A DNA stretch of 64,000 nt from Candidatus Nanopelagicales bacterium (GCA_037045355.1 JBAOHO010000026.1:124001-188000); one strand, 5' to 3'. Positions 44,762-53,881 are shown, numbered from the stretch's first letter. Notes: generated from the letters alone by a model not told the origin. A program made the numbers and translations.

Positions 44762-45772
44762 TCATCCGTCTGTGGCTGAGTCACCGTGTTCCTTGTGGCC
44801 CCGCACCGAACCGGCATGGGCCACGCGAGAGGGGTCCTTGCGGACGGCGATGATGCTGGCGATCGTCGTGACGGCCAAGATCACCACGATGAACGCCAGC
44901 GAGGCGAACGTGGGCACCTCGGGGACGGCCGGCCAGATGCCATGCGCCCAGTGGAGGACGAGTTTCAGGCCGATGAAGACCAGGATCAGCGCCAGGCCGA
45001 CAGACAGGTACACCAGTCGGTCGAGCAAGCCCTTGACCAGGAAGAACAACGCTCGCAAGCCCAGGAGCGCGAACGCGTTGGCGACGAAGACGATGTAGGG
45101 CTCACTGGTGACCCCGAACACGGCGGGGATGGAATCCAGTGCGAAAAGCAGGTCGGTCGTGCCGATCGCGATGAGGGCGATGAACATCGGCGTGGCGACC
45201 CGCTTGCCGTCGACCCTGGTGAACATGTTGCCGTTGTCGTAGACATCGGTGGTGGGCAGCACCTTCCGAGCACCCACCACCAGGAGGTTGTCGCCGACGT
45301 CTGGGTCCTCGTCTCGATGCCGGTACAGCGCGATCCCGGTCCAGATCAGGAGCAGCCCGAACAGTAGGAACATGAAGGAGAAGTAGGCGAGCAGAGCAGC
45401 GCCGACGGCGATGAAGATGGCCCTCAGTACCAAGGCGATCGCGATCCCGATGATCAGCAACTTCTGCTGGTGGACCTCCGGCACGGCGAAGGCCGCCATG
45501 ATGATGACGAAGACGAACAAGTTGTCGACTGACAGCGTCTTCTCGACGATGTAGCCCGCGAAGTACTGGGCCCCGTACTCACCGCCCGCCCACCAGGAGA
45601 AGACAGCGCCGAAGATCACGGCGACGCTGATGTAGAAGATGGACCACAACCCGGCTTCCTTGAAACCGACCGCATGCGGATTGCGCACCGCAAGCCCGAG
45701 GTCCAGGGCGAACAGGCCGATGATGACCGCGAGGGTGACGACCCAAACCGTCGCGGTGATGTCGAGAGTCAC
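44762..45772 (-). CDS. TerC/Alx-family membrane protein
   Basis: This 336-aa, GTG-started protein has eight or nine membrane segments. TerC motifs include 'EKTLSVDNLFVFVIIMAAF' and 'GTTDLLFALDSIPAVFGVT', whose acidic residues probably bind a metal. TerC/Alx proteins are tied to Mn2+ export or metal loading of secreted proteins. It follows the helicase by only 9 bp, so it is likely read from the helicase promoter. I saw no yybP-ykoY riboswitch, and there is no space for one. Confidence 0.88.
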   Translation of the reverse strand: MTLDITATVWVVTLAVIIGLFALDLGLAVRNPHAVGFKEAGLWSIFYISVAVIFGAVFSWWAGGEYGAQYFAGYIVEKTLSVDNLFVFVIIMAAFAVPEVHQQKLLIIGIAIALVLRAIFIAVGAALLAYFSFMFLLFGLLLIWTGIALYRHRDEDPDVGDNLLVVGARKVLPTTDVYDNGNMFTRVDGKRVATPMFIALIAIGTTDLLFALDSIPAVFGVTSEPYIVFVANAFALLGLRALFFLVKGLLDRLVYLSVGLALILVFIGLKLVLHWAHGIWPAVPEVPTFASLAFIVVILAVTTIASIIAVRKDPSRVAHAGSVRGHKEHGDSATDG

Positions 45773-45781
45773 CGGGTGAGT

Positions 45782-48175
45782 TTAGGCCCGACCGGCGCCA
45801 CCTGCAGCAACGGTCCCGGCCACGAGCGCCTGCAGCAGTGTGACCCCTCCGGACTTGTCCAGCGGGTTGTTGCCATTGCCGCACTTGGGGGACTGCACAC
45901 ACGACGGGCAACCCGCCGAGCACTCGCAGCTGGCCACCACGGACAAGGTCGCGGCCAGCCACTCCTCGGCAGCGTCGTACCCACGCCGTGCGAATCCCGC
46001 TCCTCCGGGATGGCCGTCATACACGAACACCGTGGTCGCGCCGGTGTCGCGGTGGTGAGGAGTCGACAAGCCTCCGATGTCCCACCTGTCGCAGGTTGCC
46101 AACGCCGGCAGGACGCCGATGGCCGCATGCTCGGCGGCATGCGCCGCACCGGGGACGTGGTCGCGGGGGATCAGGCGATCGATCTGAGTGTCATCGATCT
46201 GCCACCAGACCGCCGTTGTGCGCAGGTGCGCCGGCGGCATCGTCAGAGGTTCATTGCCCAGCACCCGACCCGACCCGACCTCCCGTTTGAGGTATCCGAC
46301 GACCTGGCTGGTCACCTGGACCTCGCCCACATGCAGAGAACCGGCACCTAAGGGCCGGGACTCGTGTTCGTCGAGAATGTCGAGATCGCTGATGGATCGC
46401 GCCACCGTCGAGTAGCCGAGCTTCGCCCGGCGAACGACAGCGACGCCGGTGTCCAGGTCCAGTGACTCGACCACATGTGAGACCCCTAGATGGAGGTACA
46501 CAGCGCCGGGGTGCAACTGCGATGTCGCCGAGGAGCCGTCGACGCTGCCCATCACCCGACCGGTGTCCGATTCGACGATGCTGATCTGCTCAGCACTGCC
46601 GCGTAGATCTGTCCGACTCGAAGCGGACTCCCGCGCCACCCAGTACCACCGCTCCCCGCGCAGCCGGATGAGGGCATGATCGGCGAGGGTCCGCAGGACG
46701 GGCTCGGCGACGGGCCCGAAGGCAGCGACTGCCTGGGCGGTCGTCATCGGTTGCTCGGCCACGGCGCACCCGATGTGGCCGAGCAGCACGTATGGGTTGT
46801 CCCGGTCGAGGACCGTGCTCTCCAACGACCCGTCGAAGATGCGCTCAGGATGCGAGACGTAGTAGCGGTCCAGAGGGTCCTGCTGGGCGGTGAGTACCGC
46901 TACGGCGTGTGCCCCCGTACGACCTGCGCGGCCCAGTTGCTGCAGGAAGGACAGGCGGGTTCCCGGCCACCCGCACATGGCGACGGCGTCCAGTCCCGTG
47001 ATGTCGACGCCCAGTTCGAGGGCGTTGGTGGCCGCGACGCAGCTGATCGCCCCGGAGCGCAGGCCGGACTCGATGGCCCGGCGCTCTTCGGGCAGCAGTC
47101 CGCCGCGGTAGGCGCTGACGCGGTCGCCGGCGGCGGTTCGCGACCGGATGCCGGCCGCCATGGCCTCGACACCGGCGCGGGAGCGCACGAATCCCACGGA
47201 TTGGGCGCCTGCGGCGACCCAGTGAGACAGAACTGCCGCGGTTTCGGCGAACGCGCTGCGCCCGGAGTCCGGCTGATCGTCATCGAACGCGACCGGGTCG
47301 TCACTATCCCGCGCCCGGGCTTCATCGTCGGGGTTTCGGCCGTCGCTTCGAGGGGTGCCGTCATGGAGGATCACGGTCCGGGCGCCGCGGGAAGAGGTGT
47401 CAGCGGTGATGGCAACGATGTCGTCAGTCGGCAAGCCCAACAGTTGGGCCGCGGCCTGTTCCGGGTTGCCCAACGTGGCGGAGCACAGGATGAAGACCGG
47501 GTCGCTGCCGAGTTCGTGACAGATCCTGCGCAAGCGGGTGAGCACTGCCGCCACGTTGGCCCCGAAGATGCCGCGGTACATATGACCCTCATCCAGTACC
47601 ACGAAGCGCAGGCGAGAAAGGAAGTGCCGCCACTTGGGGTGTCCGGGCAGGACGCTGCGATGCAGCATGTCGGGGTTGGTGAGGATGAATCGGCTTCTCC
47701 GGCGGATCAGCGGGCGGATGTCCCGGTCGGTGTCGCCGTCGTAGCAGGCCGGTTCGATCTCGGGCAGACCCAGATCGTTCACCCGGGCGAGTTGGTCGTT
47801 GGCCAGGGCTTTGGTGGGCGTGCAATACAAGGCGGTGCTGGTGCCACAGAGGATGGCGGACAGGCTTGGCAGCCAGTAGGCCAGCGACTTGCCCGAGGCG
47901 GTGCCCGTGGCGAGCACGACGTGGCGCCCCTGCCAGGCCGCATCCGCCGCCGTGACCTGGTGGTCCCAGAGTTCGTCGATTCCGGCGTTGGACAGAGCAG
48001 AACGCAGGCGTGGATCCGTCCACTGCGGCCAATCGGCGGTGCAGCCGGGACGCTCAGGAAGGGCGATCACAGCTGAGGGTGGGCCCGACAGGGCCGCCAG
48101 GGTGCCGGTAACCAGGTCACCGGTGCCCGGCGATACTCCCAGGTGCGCTACTCCAGATCTCGCACAGTCGAGCAC
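45782..48175 (-). CDS. DEAD/DEAH-box helicase of the helicase/secretion neighbourhood
   Basis: With GTG 48175 (AGG nine bases before) the protein is 797 aa; GTG 48199 or 48238 are alternatives, and the open frame beyond overlaps the RCC1 gene. Motifs: 'ATGTASGKSLAY' (Walker A), 'YCTPTKALANDQ', 'VVLDEGHMYRG' (DEGH), 'CSATLGNP' (SAT), 'LELGVDITGLD', 'QQLGRAGRTG'. The C-terminal domain has a Cys cluster 'CECSAGCPSCVQSPKCG', as in YprA/MrfA-type repair helicases. This matches the helicase that always neighbours actinobacterial Tad genes. A role in DNA repair is likely; a link to secretion is unexplained. Confidence 0.87.
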   Translation of the reverse strand: MLDCARSGVAHLGVSPGTGDLVTGTLAALSGPPSAVIALPERPGCTADWPQWTDPRLRSALSNAGIDELWDHQVTAADAAWQGRHVVLATGTASGKSLAYWLPSLSAILCGTSTALYCTPTKALANDQLARVNDLGLPEIEPACYDGDTDRDIRPLIRRRSRFILTNPDMLHRSVLPGHPKWRHFLSRLRFVVLDEGHMYRGIFGANVAAVLTRLRRICHELGSDPVFILCSATLGNPEQAAAQLLGLPTDDIVAITADTSSRGARTVILHDGTPRSDGRNPDDEARARDSDDPVAFDDDQPDSGRSAFAETAAVLSHWVAAGAQSVGFVRSRAGVEAMAAGIRSRTAAGDRVSAYRGGLLPEERRAIESGLRSGAISCVAATNALELGVDITGLDAVAMCGWPGTRLSFLQQLGRAGRTGAHAVAVLTAQQDPLDRYYVSHPERIFDGSLESTVLDRDNPYVLLGHIGCAVAEQPMTTAQAVAAFGPVAEPVLRTLADHALIRLRGERWYWVARESASSRTDLRGSAEQISIVESDTGRVMGSVDGSSATSQLHPGAVYLHLGVSHVVESLDLDTGVAVVRRAKLGYSTVARSISDLDILDEHESRPLGAGSLHVGEVQVTSQVVGYLKREVGSGRVLGNEPLTMPPAHLRTTAVWWQIDDTQIDRLIPRDHVPGAAHAAEHAAIGVLPALATCDRWDIGGLSTPHHRDTGATTVFVYDGHPGGAGFARRGYDAAEEWLAATLSVVASCECSAGCPSCVQSPKCGNGNNPLDKSGGVTLLQALVAGTVAAGGAGRA

Positions 48176-48284
48176 CGGTCGATGCCTGTCGTTGTCCACG
48201 GCTGGGGTCAGAGCGTTGGGGTCGCGCGGGGCCGGCACTGGCCGGGCAACGCCGATCGATTCGCGCTCTCGGCGGCTCCCCGCG

Positions 48285-50174
48285 TCACTGGAGCGTCGAT
48301 ACGACGACGGGTGTGGTGGCATCGGTGGTCCCGCCATCGCCGAGTTGGCCCTTGTCGTTGAAGCCCCAACACACGGGCAGGGCGCGGTCTCGGGTGGCGC
48401 AGGCGAACCAATGCCCGACGCTGACGTCCGTGGCATCAGCGAGCGTACTCACCGGGGTCGGTGTCGCTCGATCAGCAAGTGAGCCGTCGCCCACTTGGCC
48501 TTTGCCATTGAATCCCCAGCAGCGCACTGTCGCATCGGATAGCCGAGCGCAAGAACTGTCCGCCCCCGCAGACACGTTCGTCACGCCACTGAGACCGGTG
48601 TCGACCGGTATTGCCGAATCCGGCCCTGGAGCTCCGTTCCCGAGTTGACCGGCATCATTGCCACCCCAGCACTTCACGGTGCCACCGTCGGTGTTGGCGC
48701 AGGCATGGACCCGACCCATGGACACCCCGGCCGCGTCCGGCAGGGCAACAGCGTCAACCGTGAAGGGGGTCAGGATGTTCTCGGCTGCAGGGGGCCTGGG
48801 GTCGCCGACCTGGCTGTCGCCGTTATATCCCCAACATCTCACCTGTCCGGCCAGGCCTCCGCCCAAACGAACACACGCGGTGCCACCCTCGCCCGCTGAG
48901 ATCGCCGAGGCGGTCGTGATGTCCGAGACAGGGGTCGGCGTCAGGTTGGTCGAGACGGTGATGCCGTTGCCCATCTGCCCCGCACTACCGAGCCCCCAGC
49001 ACCGGGCTGTCCCTCCGAACATGCTGGCGCACGTGAAACCGTTCCCCGCGGAGATGGTGAAGGCCTTCCCGTCGCCCAGGGCCACGGGAACCGGCACCGC
49101 CGAAGCGGTGGCGCTGTTGTATCCGAGAGCGCCGTCAGCTCCCGTTCCCCAGCAGCGCGCTGCGCCATCGCTGAGCAAGGCACACGTGTGTTGGGCGCCG
49201 GCCGTCACCGCAGTGGCGGTCGTGATGCCGCTCACCGTGACCGTTCCCGGAGTCCCTCCGAAACTGCCGTTGCCCAACTGCCCCTCGGTGTTGTCCCCCC
49301 AACATTGAATCGTGCCGTCATCGATGACGGCACACGTGTGCTTCCAGCCCGCACTGATCTGGCTCACTGCCGTGGTCGTCCCGGTCACGGTGGTCGCGGA
49401 CGACACGCGACCAGCACTGTCCACGGCAAACGTGGCGTAGCTATAGGTGGAGCCCGGCCGAAGGCCGGTGTCGGTGGCAGTGGAGCCCGTGGATGTGACC
49501 CCCGTCCCAGCGGTCGGCGAGTCAGGAGCCGTCGCTCCCTCGGCCCGACGCACGACGACACTGCTCGCAGAAGGGGCACTCCAGGTGATCGTCAGTTCCG
49601 TGAGCTTGCGTTGACTCACGGTGAGACCCGTGACTGGCGTCGCCGTCGGATTGGGAGTCGGATCCGGCGTGGGGCTCGTGGTGGGCTCTGGCGTGGGGCT
49701 TGGCGTGGGGCTTGGCGTGGGGCTTGATGTGGGGCTGGGTGTGGGACTGGGCGTCGGGGCAGGAGCAGTGCTGCGATACACGACCTTGAGCGCAGCACCC
49801 TTGGAACGACTGACTCGAGCCACCTGCGTCGACCGGCGAGGTTTGTAGGCGGTTCCGCGATGCTGGATGGTGCCCGCGGTGACCTTGTAACGTCCCGGCT
49901 TCAGTTGGCGCAGCGTGGTGGTCTTCGTCACGCGCTTCTTGTAGCGCTTGGCCTTGACGACGACGGCCGCGCGAGCGCCGCTCGGCACACCAGTGACGGT
50001 CACGCGTAGGGCACTGCCCTTGATGCGCGCCTTTTGGCCGTTGGTGGCCGGAGTGGTGGCGCTGGCGGGGGCGATGCCCAGTGCGGGGGCGATGCCCAGT
50101 GCGGGGGGGATGCTCAGTGAGGCAAGAAGAGTGACGACCAACGTGCCGAAGACCGGAACGACGCGAAGTTGCAT
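48285..50174 (-). CDS. Secreted seven-bladed RCC1-repeat protein with FN3 domain
   Basis: The ATG at 50174 (MQLRVVPVFGTLVVTLLASL) begins a signal peptide with a duplicated 'ALGIAP'. After it come a small basic beta module with 'LKPGRYKVTAG', a long Pro-Thr-Ser linker (TPSP repeats), an FN3 domain with 'VVVRRAEG', and seven RCC1 repeats each holding the pair Cys-x8-Cys-Trp-Gly (repeat 4 has a 2-residue insertion). The fourteen cysteines would staple the blades, which suits an extracellular beta-propeller. The ligand is unknown. The last 3' segment runs just before the helicase, on the same strand. Confidence 0.83.
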   Translation of the reverse strand: MQLRVVPVFGTLVVTLLASLSIPPALGIAPALGIAPASATTPATNGQKARIKGSALRVTVTGVPSGARAAVVVKAKRYKKRVTKTTTLRQLKPGRYKVTAGTIQHRGTAYKPRRSTQVARVSRSKGAALKVVYRSTAPAPTPSPTPSPTSSPTPSPTPSPTPEPTTSPTPDPTPNPTATPVTGLTVSQRKLTELTITWSAPSASSVVVRRAEGATAPDSPTAGTGVTSTGSTATDTGLRPGSTYSYATFAVDSAGRVSSATTVTGTTTAVSQISAGWKHTCAVIDDGTIQCWGDNTEGQLGNGSFGGTPGTVTVSGITTATAVTAGAQHTCALLSDGAARCWGTGADGALGYNSATASAVPVPVALGDGKAFTISAGNGFTCASMFGGTARCWGLGSAGQMGNGITVSTNLTPTPVSDITTASAISAGEGGTACVRLGGGLAGQVRCWGYNGDSQVGDPRPPAAENILTPFTVDAVALPDAAGVSMGRVHACANTDGGTVKCWGGNDAGQLGNGAPGPDSAIPVDTGLSGVTNVSAGADSSCARLSDATVRCWGFNGKGQVGDGSLADRATPTPVSTLADATDVSVGHWFACATRDRALPVCWGFNDKGQLGDGGTTDATTPVVVSTLQ

Positions 50175-50382
50175 GGGGTCCAGTCTCCGCAATGGCGCGC
50201 CGGTGGTCAATCAGCGTGCCGCCAATGGAGAACCTCCACCAGTGGTGAAGAAGCCCGCTTCAGGCTGTGGGCCATCGGTCGAGGGCGATTGCCGGCTGAT
50301 CCCGCTTGATGCGCGAAAGCCGATCATGTGGCTATCGTGCGAGGAACGTGTGCTCCCGGAGCGCACCCCGACGGAGGTACCT

Positions 50383-50709
50383 GTGGAGATCAGCACCACC
50401 CCCATGAGCGATGGCAACGGAACCGTGGTCGCGGTGACCGGTGAACTCGACGTCTCCACCGCGCCGCAGCTCGAGGGTGAGCTGCAGCAACTCATCGACG
50501 GCGGAGCCGCGAACCTGGTCGTGGATCTCTCGGCGATCGACTTCCTGGACAGCACCGGGCTCGGCGTCATGGTCAAAGCGCTGAAATGGGCGCGCGAGGC
50601 AGGCGGCGGGCTGCGGGTCGTCGCGACCGAGGAACGCATCACCAAGGTGTTCACCATCACCGGTCTGGACGAGGTCATGCAGCTGTCCGAGTCGGTGGAC
50701 GGGAACTGA
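50383..50709 (+). CDS. bldG: STAS-domain anti-sigma factor antagonist (BldG-like)
   Basis: This 108-aa protein starts at GTG 50383 behind a strong ACGGAGGT; the long upstream frame is a shadow. STAS fold: 'VVAVTGELDVSTAPQLEGEL', 'NLVVDLSAIDFLDSTGLGVMVKALKWARE'. The Ser in 'DSTGLGV' is the expected phosphorylation site. Position and partner match Streptomyces bldG, which controls morphological differentiation and stress sigma factors. It overlaps the kinase-like gene by one base (TGATG). Confidence 0.87.
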   Translation: MEISTTPMSDGNGTVVAVTGELDVSTAPQLEGELQQLIDGGAANLVVDLSAIDFLDSTGLGVMVKALKWAREAGGGLRVVATEERITKVFTITGLDEVMQLSESVDGN

Positions 50710-51104
50710 TGGCCGCCGCAGTCCTGACCGTCCCGGCCGTTCCGGAGCAGGCCCGGGCGGCGCGCCTCGTGGCGGGAGCCGCGGCGCGCCGGGCCGGTGT
50801 GGACCCGGAGTCGCTCGATGACGTGCGTCTGGCTGTCGCAGAAGCAGTGGCGCGGGCGGTGCTGCGATCGATGGCCGATCGATCCCCGGAGTCGGCGACG
50901 GTCACGGTGGTCATGACCGACGGTCCCGACGACTTCGAGGTCGCGGTCACCGACAGTGCCGATGTTCCCGGAGACGAGTCGGCCGACGACGAGGAACTTG
51001 CGCTGTCGGTCATGCGCTCGCTCGCGTCGGACAGCCGTGTGGAGCCCCGGCCCGAGGGCGGGCGCACCATTGTTCTCGCGTGGCCCGCTGCCCTGCCACG
51101 GTGA
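50709..51104 (+). CDS. RsbW-like anti-sigma factor/ATPase-fold protein with altered N-box
   Basis: This 131-aa protein is directly coupled to the STAS gene. The helix 'LDDVRLAVAEAVARAVL' corresponds to the N-box of GHKL kinases, but the ATP/Mg-binding Asn (usual form EAxxNA) is Arg (EAVARA). 'GGRTIVLAWP' closes the fold. I recall a similar loss in the Streptomyces partner of BldG, so it may be a non-catalytic anti-sigma factor regulated by STAS binding. An acidic loop (DESADDEE) precedes the last strands. Confidence 0.75.
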   Translation: MAAAVLTVPAVPEQARAARLVAGAAARRAGVDPESLDDVRLAVAEAVARAVLRSMADRSPESATVTVVMTDGPDDFEVAVTDSADVPGDESADDEELALSVMRSLASDSRVEPRPEGGRTIVLAWPAALPR

Positions 51105-51249
51105 ACGCACTGCCCGGCAGTCTGGCCGGAGCGATGGCTGCGCCGGCCTGAACCCAGGTACCCCGGATCCACCGGTCGTTCGGTTTCTCCATGACTGCGC
51201 GGCCCTTCAGCTGCTGGGAGTGCACCAGCACCTCTGGGCGCGTATCCAT

Positions 51250-51317
51250 ACTTCTCGGCGCGGATCACTTCTCGGCGCGGATCACTTCTCGGTGCGGATC
51301 ACTTCTCGGCGCGGATC
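51250..51317. repeat. 17-bp tandem repeat, 4 copies
   Basis: ACTTCTCGGCGCGGATC is repeated at 51250, 51267, 51284 (one change) and 51301, with no spacers. The array ends 16 bp before the Crp-like site and about 175 bp before the hppA start. Confidence 0.9.
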
Positions 51318-51332
51318 ACTAGATGTGACCGT

Positions 51333-51346
51333 GTGACCCAGGCCAC
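51333..51346 (+). promoter_or_regulatory. Candidate Crp-type site upstream of hppA
   Basis: GTGACCCAGGCCAC matches GTG-N6-GNCAC, the Streptomyces Crp consensus, and overlaps a direct TGTGACC pair (51324-51339 region). It is 147 bp upstream of the hppA start codon. A chance match is possible. Confidence 0.35.
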
Positions 51347-51492
51347 GACGCGGTGCGCCGTCGGAAGTACAGGTAAGCGTCGCGTAAACTCTGTCCGATC
51401 GGTGGATCCTGCCCGGCCCGAGGCCGGGGGTGGGGGGACCGCCGGCGTCGACGTCGGGACCTTGCCGACGTGCTGATCAAGGAGAAGAACCA

Positions 51493-53832
51493 GTGGAGAG
51501 TCTTGCCGTCGATCTGACCGGCACGAACCTGATCATCGTGAGTGTGGTGGCGGTCATCGCCCTGCTGGCGCTCGCGGTGGCAGCCGTTCTCGTCCGTCAA
51601 GTCCTGGCCGCCGATGCCGGTACCCCCAAGATGCAGGAGATCGCGGGCGCTGTGCAGGAAGGAGCCGCCGCGTTCCTGAGCCGCCAGTTCCGAACCCTCG
51701 GCATCTTCGCCGTCATCGTGTTCTTCTTGCTGTGGCTCTTGCCCGCGGAGACCACGTCTGAGCGAATCGGGCGCTCCATCTTCTTCCTGGTCGGAGCAGT
51801 GTTTTCCGCCATCACCGGCTACATGGGTATGTGGCTCGCCGTCCGCGGAAACGTCCGGGTCGCGGCAGCCGCCCGTGAAGAGAACGAACAAGGCGCGATG
51901 AAGATCGCCTTCCGCACCGGTGGTGTCGCGGGCATGTTCACCGTCGGACTGGGCCTGTTCGGGGCCGCACTCGTGGTTCTCGTCTACAAAGGTGAGGCGC
52001 CCAAGGTCCTCGAGGGCTTCGGCTTCGGGGCGGCGCTGCTCGCCATGTTCATGCGTGTCGGTGGCGGTATCTTCACCAAGGCGGCTGACGTCGGCGCGGA
52101 CCTCGTCGGCAAGGTCGAGCAGGGCATCCCCGAGGACGACCCGCGCAACGCCGCAACCATCGCGGACAACGTCGGCGACAACGTCGGCGACTGCGCCGGT
52201 ATGGCTGCCGACCTCTTCGAGTCATACGCCGTCACGCTCGTCGCCGCGCTGATCCTCGGCAAGGCCGCTTTCGGTGATCTCGGCCTGGTGTTCCCGCTCG
52301 TGGTTCCCGCCATCGGCGTCATCACTGCCGTGATCGGCATTTTCGTCGTCTCCCCGCGGCCCAGCGACCGCTCCGGCATGCAGGCAATCAACCGTGGCTT
52401 CTTCGTCTCCGCGATCATCTCCGCGGTCCTGGTGGTCATCGCGGCATTCGTGTTCCTCCCGGACCAGATGATCAAGCTGAAGGGCATCGACCTCGGGGCG
52501 TTCGAGGGCATCGCCGTCGACAGCTTCAACCCGCGTGTGCTGGCCATTTGGGCTGTGCTCGTCGGTATCGTCCTGGCCGCTGTCATCCAGCAGTTGACCG
52601 CCTACTTCACCGAGACGAACCGTCGCCCCGTCGACGACGTCGCGAAGACCTCGCTCACCGGTCCGGCGACCGTGATCCTCTCCGGTATCTCCGTCGGGCT
52701 GGAATCGGCGGTGTACTCGGCGCTGCTCATCGGCGCAGCCGTGTACATCGCTGCGCTGGCCGGTGGAGGCTCGGTCATCCTGTCGCTGTTCGCCGTCGCC
52801 CTCGCCGGTACCGGACTGTTGACCACGGTCGGTGTGATCGTGTCCATGGACACCTTCGGACCGGTGTCGGACAACGCCCAGGGCATCGCCGAAATGTCCG
52901 GCGATGTCGAGGGCGAGGGAGCCAAGATCCTCACCAGCCTCGATGCGGTCGGCAACTCCACGAAGGCCATCACCAAGGGCATCGCGATCGCGACTGCCGT
53001 GCTCGCCGCTACGGCGCTGTTCGGGTCCTTCCGGGATGCGATTACTCAGGCGACCGGGCAGATCGTCGCCAACGGCGATCAATTGGTTCAGCAGGTCGGA
53101 TCCACGAATGCCGTGCAGTACCTGGGCGTCCTGAACGTCGCCACTCCGAGCAACCTCGTCGGTCTGCTCATCGGCGCCGCTGTGGTGTTCCTGTTCTCCG
53201 GCCTGGCCATCAACGCCGTGTCCCGCGCGGCAGGTGCGGTCATCTTCGAGGTGCGTCGCCAGTTCCGCAGCGACCCCGGCATCATGGCGGGCACCAGCAA
53301 GCCCGAGTACGCCAAGGTCGTCGACATCGTGACCCGCGACTCACTGCGTGAGCTGATCACCCCCGGCCTGTTGGCGGTGTTGACTCCCATCGCGGTCGGC
53401 TTCGGTCTCGGTGTCGGTGCACTCGGTGCCTACCTGGCCGGCACCATTGCCACCGGCACACTGATGGCGGTGTTCCTGGCCAACTCCGGTGGTGCCTGGG
53501 ACAACGCCAAGAAGTTCGTCGAGGACGGCAACTTCGGCGGCAAGGGCTCCGAAGCCCATGAGGCGACCGTCATCGGTGACACCGTGGGAGACCCGTTCAA
53601 GGACACCGCCGGCCCGGCCATCAACCCGCTGATCAAGGTCATGAACCTGGTCGCGCTGCTGATCGCGCCCGCCGTCGTGGCCGTGTGGCTGAACGAACAG
53701 ACCGCTCTGCGGTGGGGTATCGCGCTGGTCGCGGTGGTCATCGTGGTCGGTGCGGTGGTTGTCAGCAAGTCCCGACCGATCGCGGTCGGAGACCAGGATC
53801 TGAAGGAAGAGGACGCGCCGGCGTCCGCATAG
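51493..53832 (+). CDS. hppA: Membrane-bound proton-pumping pyrophosphatase, K+-independent type
   Basis: The GTG at 51493 behind AAGGAGAA gives 779 aa with about 16 membrane helices. The substrate-binding block 'ADVGADLVGKVEQGIPEDDPRNAATIADNVGDNVGDCAGMAADLFE' and 'GDTVGDPFKDTAGPAINPL' are intact. In 'GNSTKAITKG' the Lys at the K+-site position marks the K+-independent H+-pumping subfamily. It couples PPi hydrolysis to proton export. A strong hairpin terminator follows. The gene stands between the bldG pair and topA, as in Streptomyces. Confidence 0.94.
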   Translation: MESLAVDLTGTNLIIVSVVAVIALLALAVAAVLVRQVLAADAGTPKMQEIAGAVQEGAAAFLSRQFRTLGIFAVIVFFLLWLLPAETTSERIGRSIFFLVGAVFSAITGYMGMWLAVRGNVRVAAAAREENEQGAMKIAFRTGGVAGMFTVGLGLFGAALVVLVYKGEAPKVLEGFGFGAALLAMFMRVGGGIFTKAADVGADLVGKVEQGIPEDDPRNAATIADNVGDNVGDCAGMAADLFESYAVTLVAALILGKAAFGDLGLVFPLVVPAIGVITAVIGIFVVSPRPSDRSGMQAINRGFFVSAIISAVLVVIAAFVFLPDQMIKLKGIDLGAFEGIAVDSFNPRVLAIWAVLVGIVLAAVIQQLTAYFTETNRRPVDDVAKTSLTGPATVILSGISVGLESAVYSALLIGAAVYIAALAGGGSVILSLFAVALAGTGLLTTVGVIVSMDTFGPVSDNAQGIAEMSGDVEGEGAKILTSLDAVGNSTKAITKGIAIATAVLAATALFGSFRDAITQATGQIVANGDQLVQQVGSTNAVQYLGVLNVATPSNLVGLLIGAAVVFLFSGLAINAVSRAAGAVIFEVRRQFRSDPGIMAGTSKPEYAKVVDIVTRDSLRELITPGLLAVLTPIAVGFGLGVGALGAYLAGTIATGTLMAVFLANSGGAWDNAKKFVEDGNFGGKGSEAHEATVIGDTVGDPFKDTAGPAINPLIKVMNLVALLIAPAVVAVWLNEQTALRWGIALVAVVIVVGAVVVSKSRPIAVGDQDLKEEDAPASA

Positions 53833-53839
53833 GTCCCGC

Positions 53840-53881
53840 GCAACGGCCCCTCTGCCCTTCTCAGGGTGGGGGGGCCGTTGC
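53840..53881 (+). terminator. Strong hairpin terminator after hppA
   Basis: GCAACGGCCCC (53840-53850) and GGGGCCGTTGC (53871-53881) form a perfect 11-bp stem. The 20-base loop has its own GCCC/GGGT pairing. It lies 8 bp after the hppA stop codon. Confidence 0.85.

Larger units (their letters stand above)
51105..51492. other. 388-bp intergenic region upstream of hppA
   Basis: It contains a 17-bp tandem repeat (51250-51317), a Crp-like site (51333-51346) and a possible ECF-type pair (GGAAG near 51363, CGTAA at 51383-51387). The ribosome site AAGGAGAA precedes the hppA GTG. No gene was found. Confidence 0.6.

Noticed and set aside
46676..48076. 466-codon plus-strand open frame
   Set aside because: Antisense to the helicase; Gly/Arg/Val-rich translation without recognisable motifs.
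49600..49760. Noncoding repeat
   Set aside because: It encodes the Thr-Pro-Ser linker of the RCC1 protein, so the repeat is explained by the protein.
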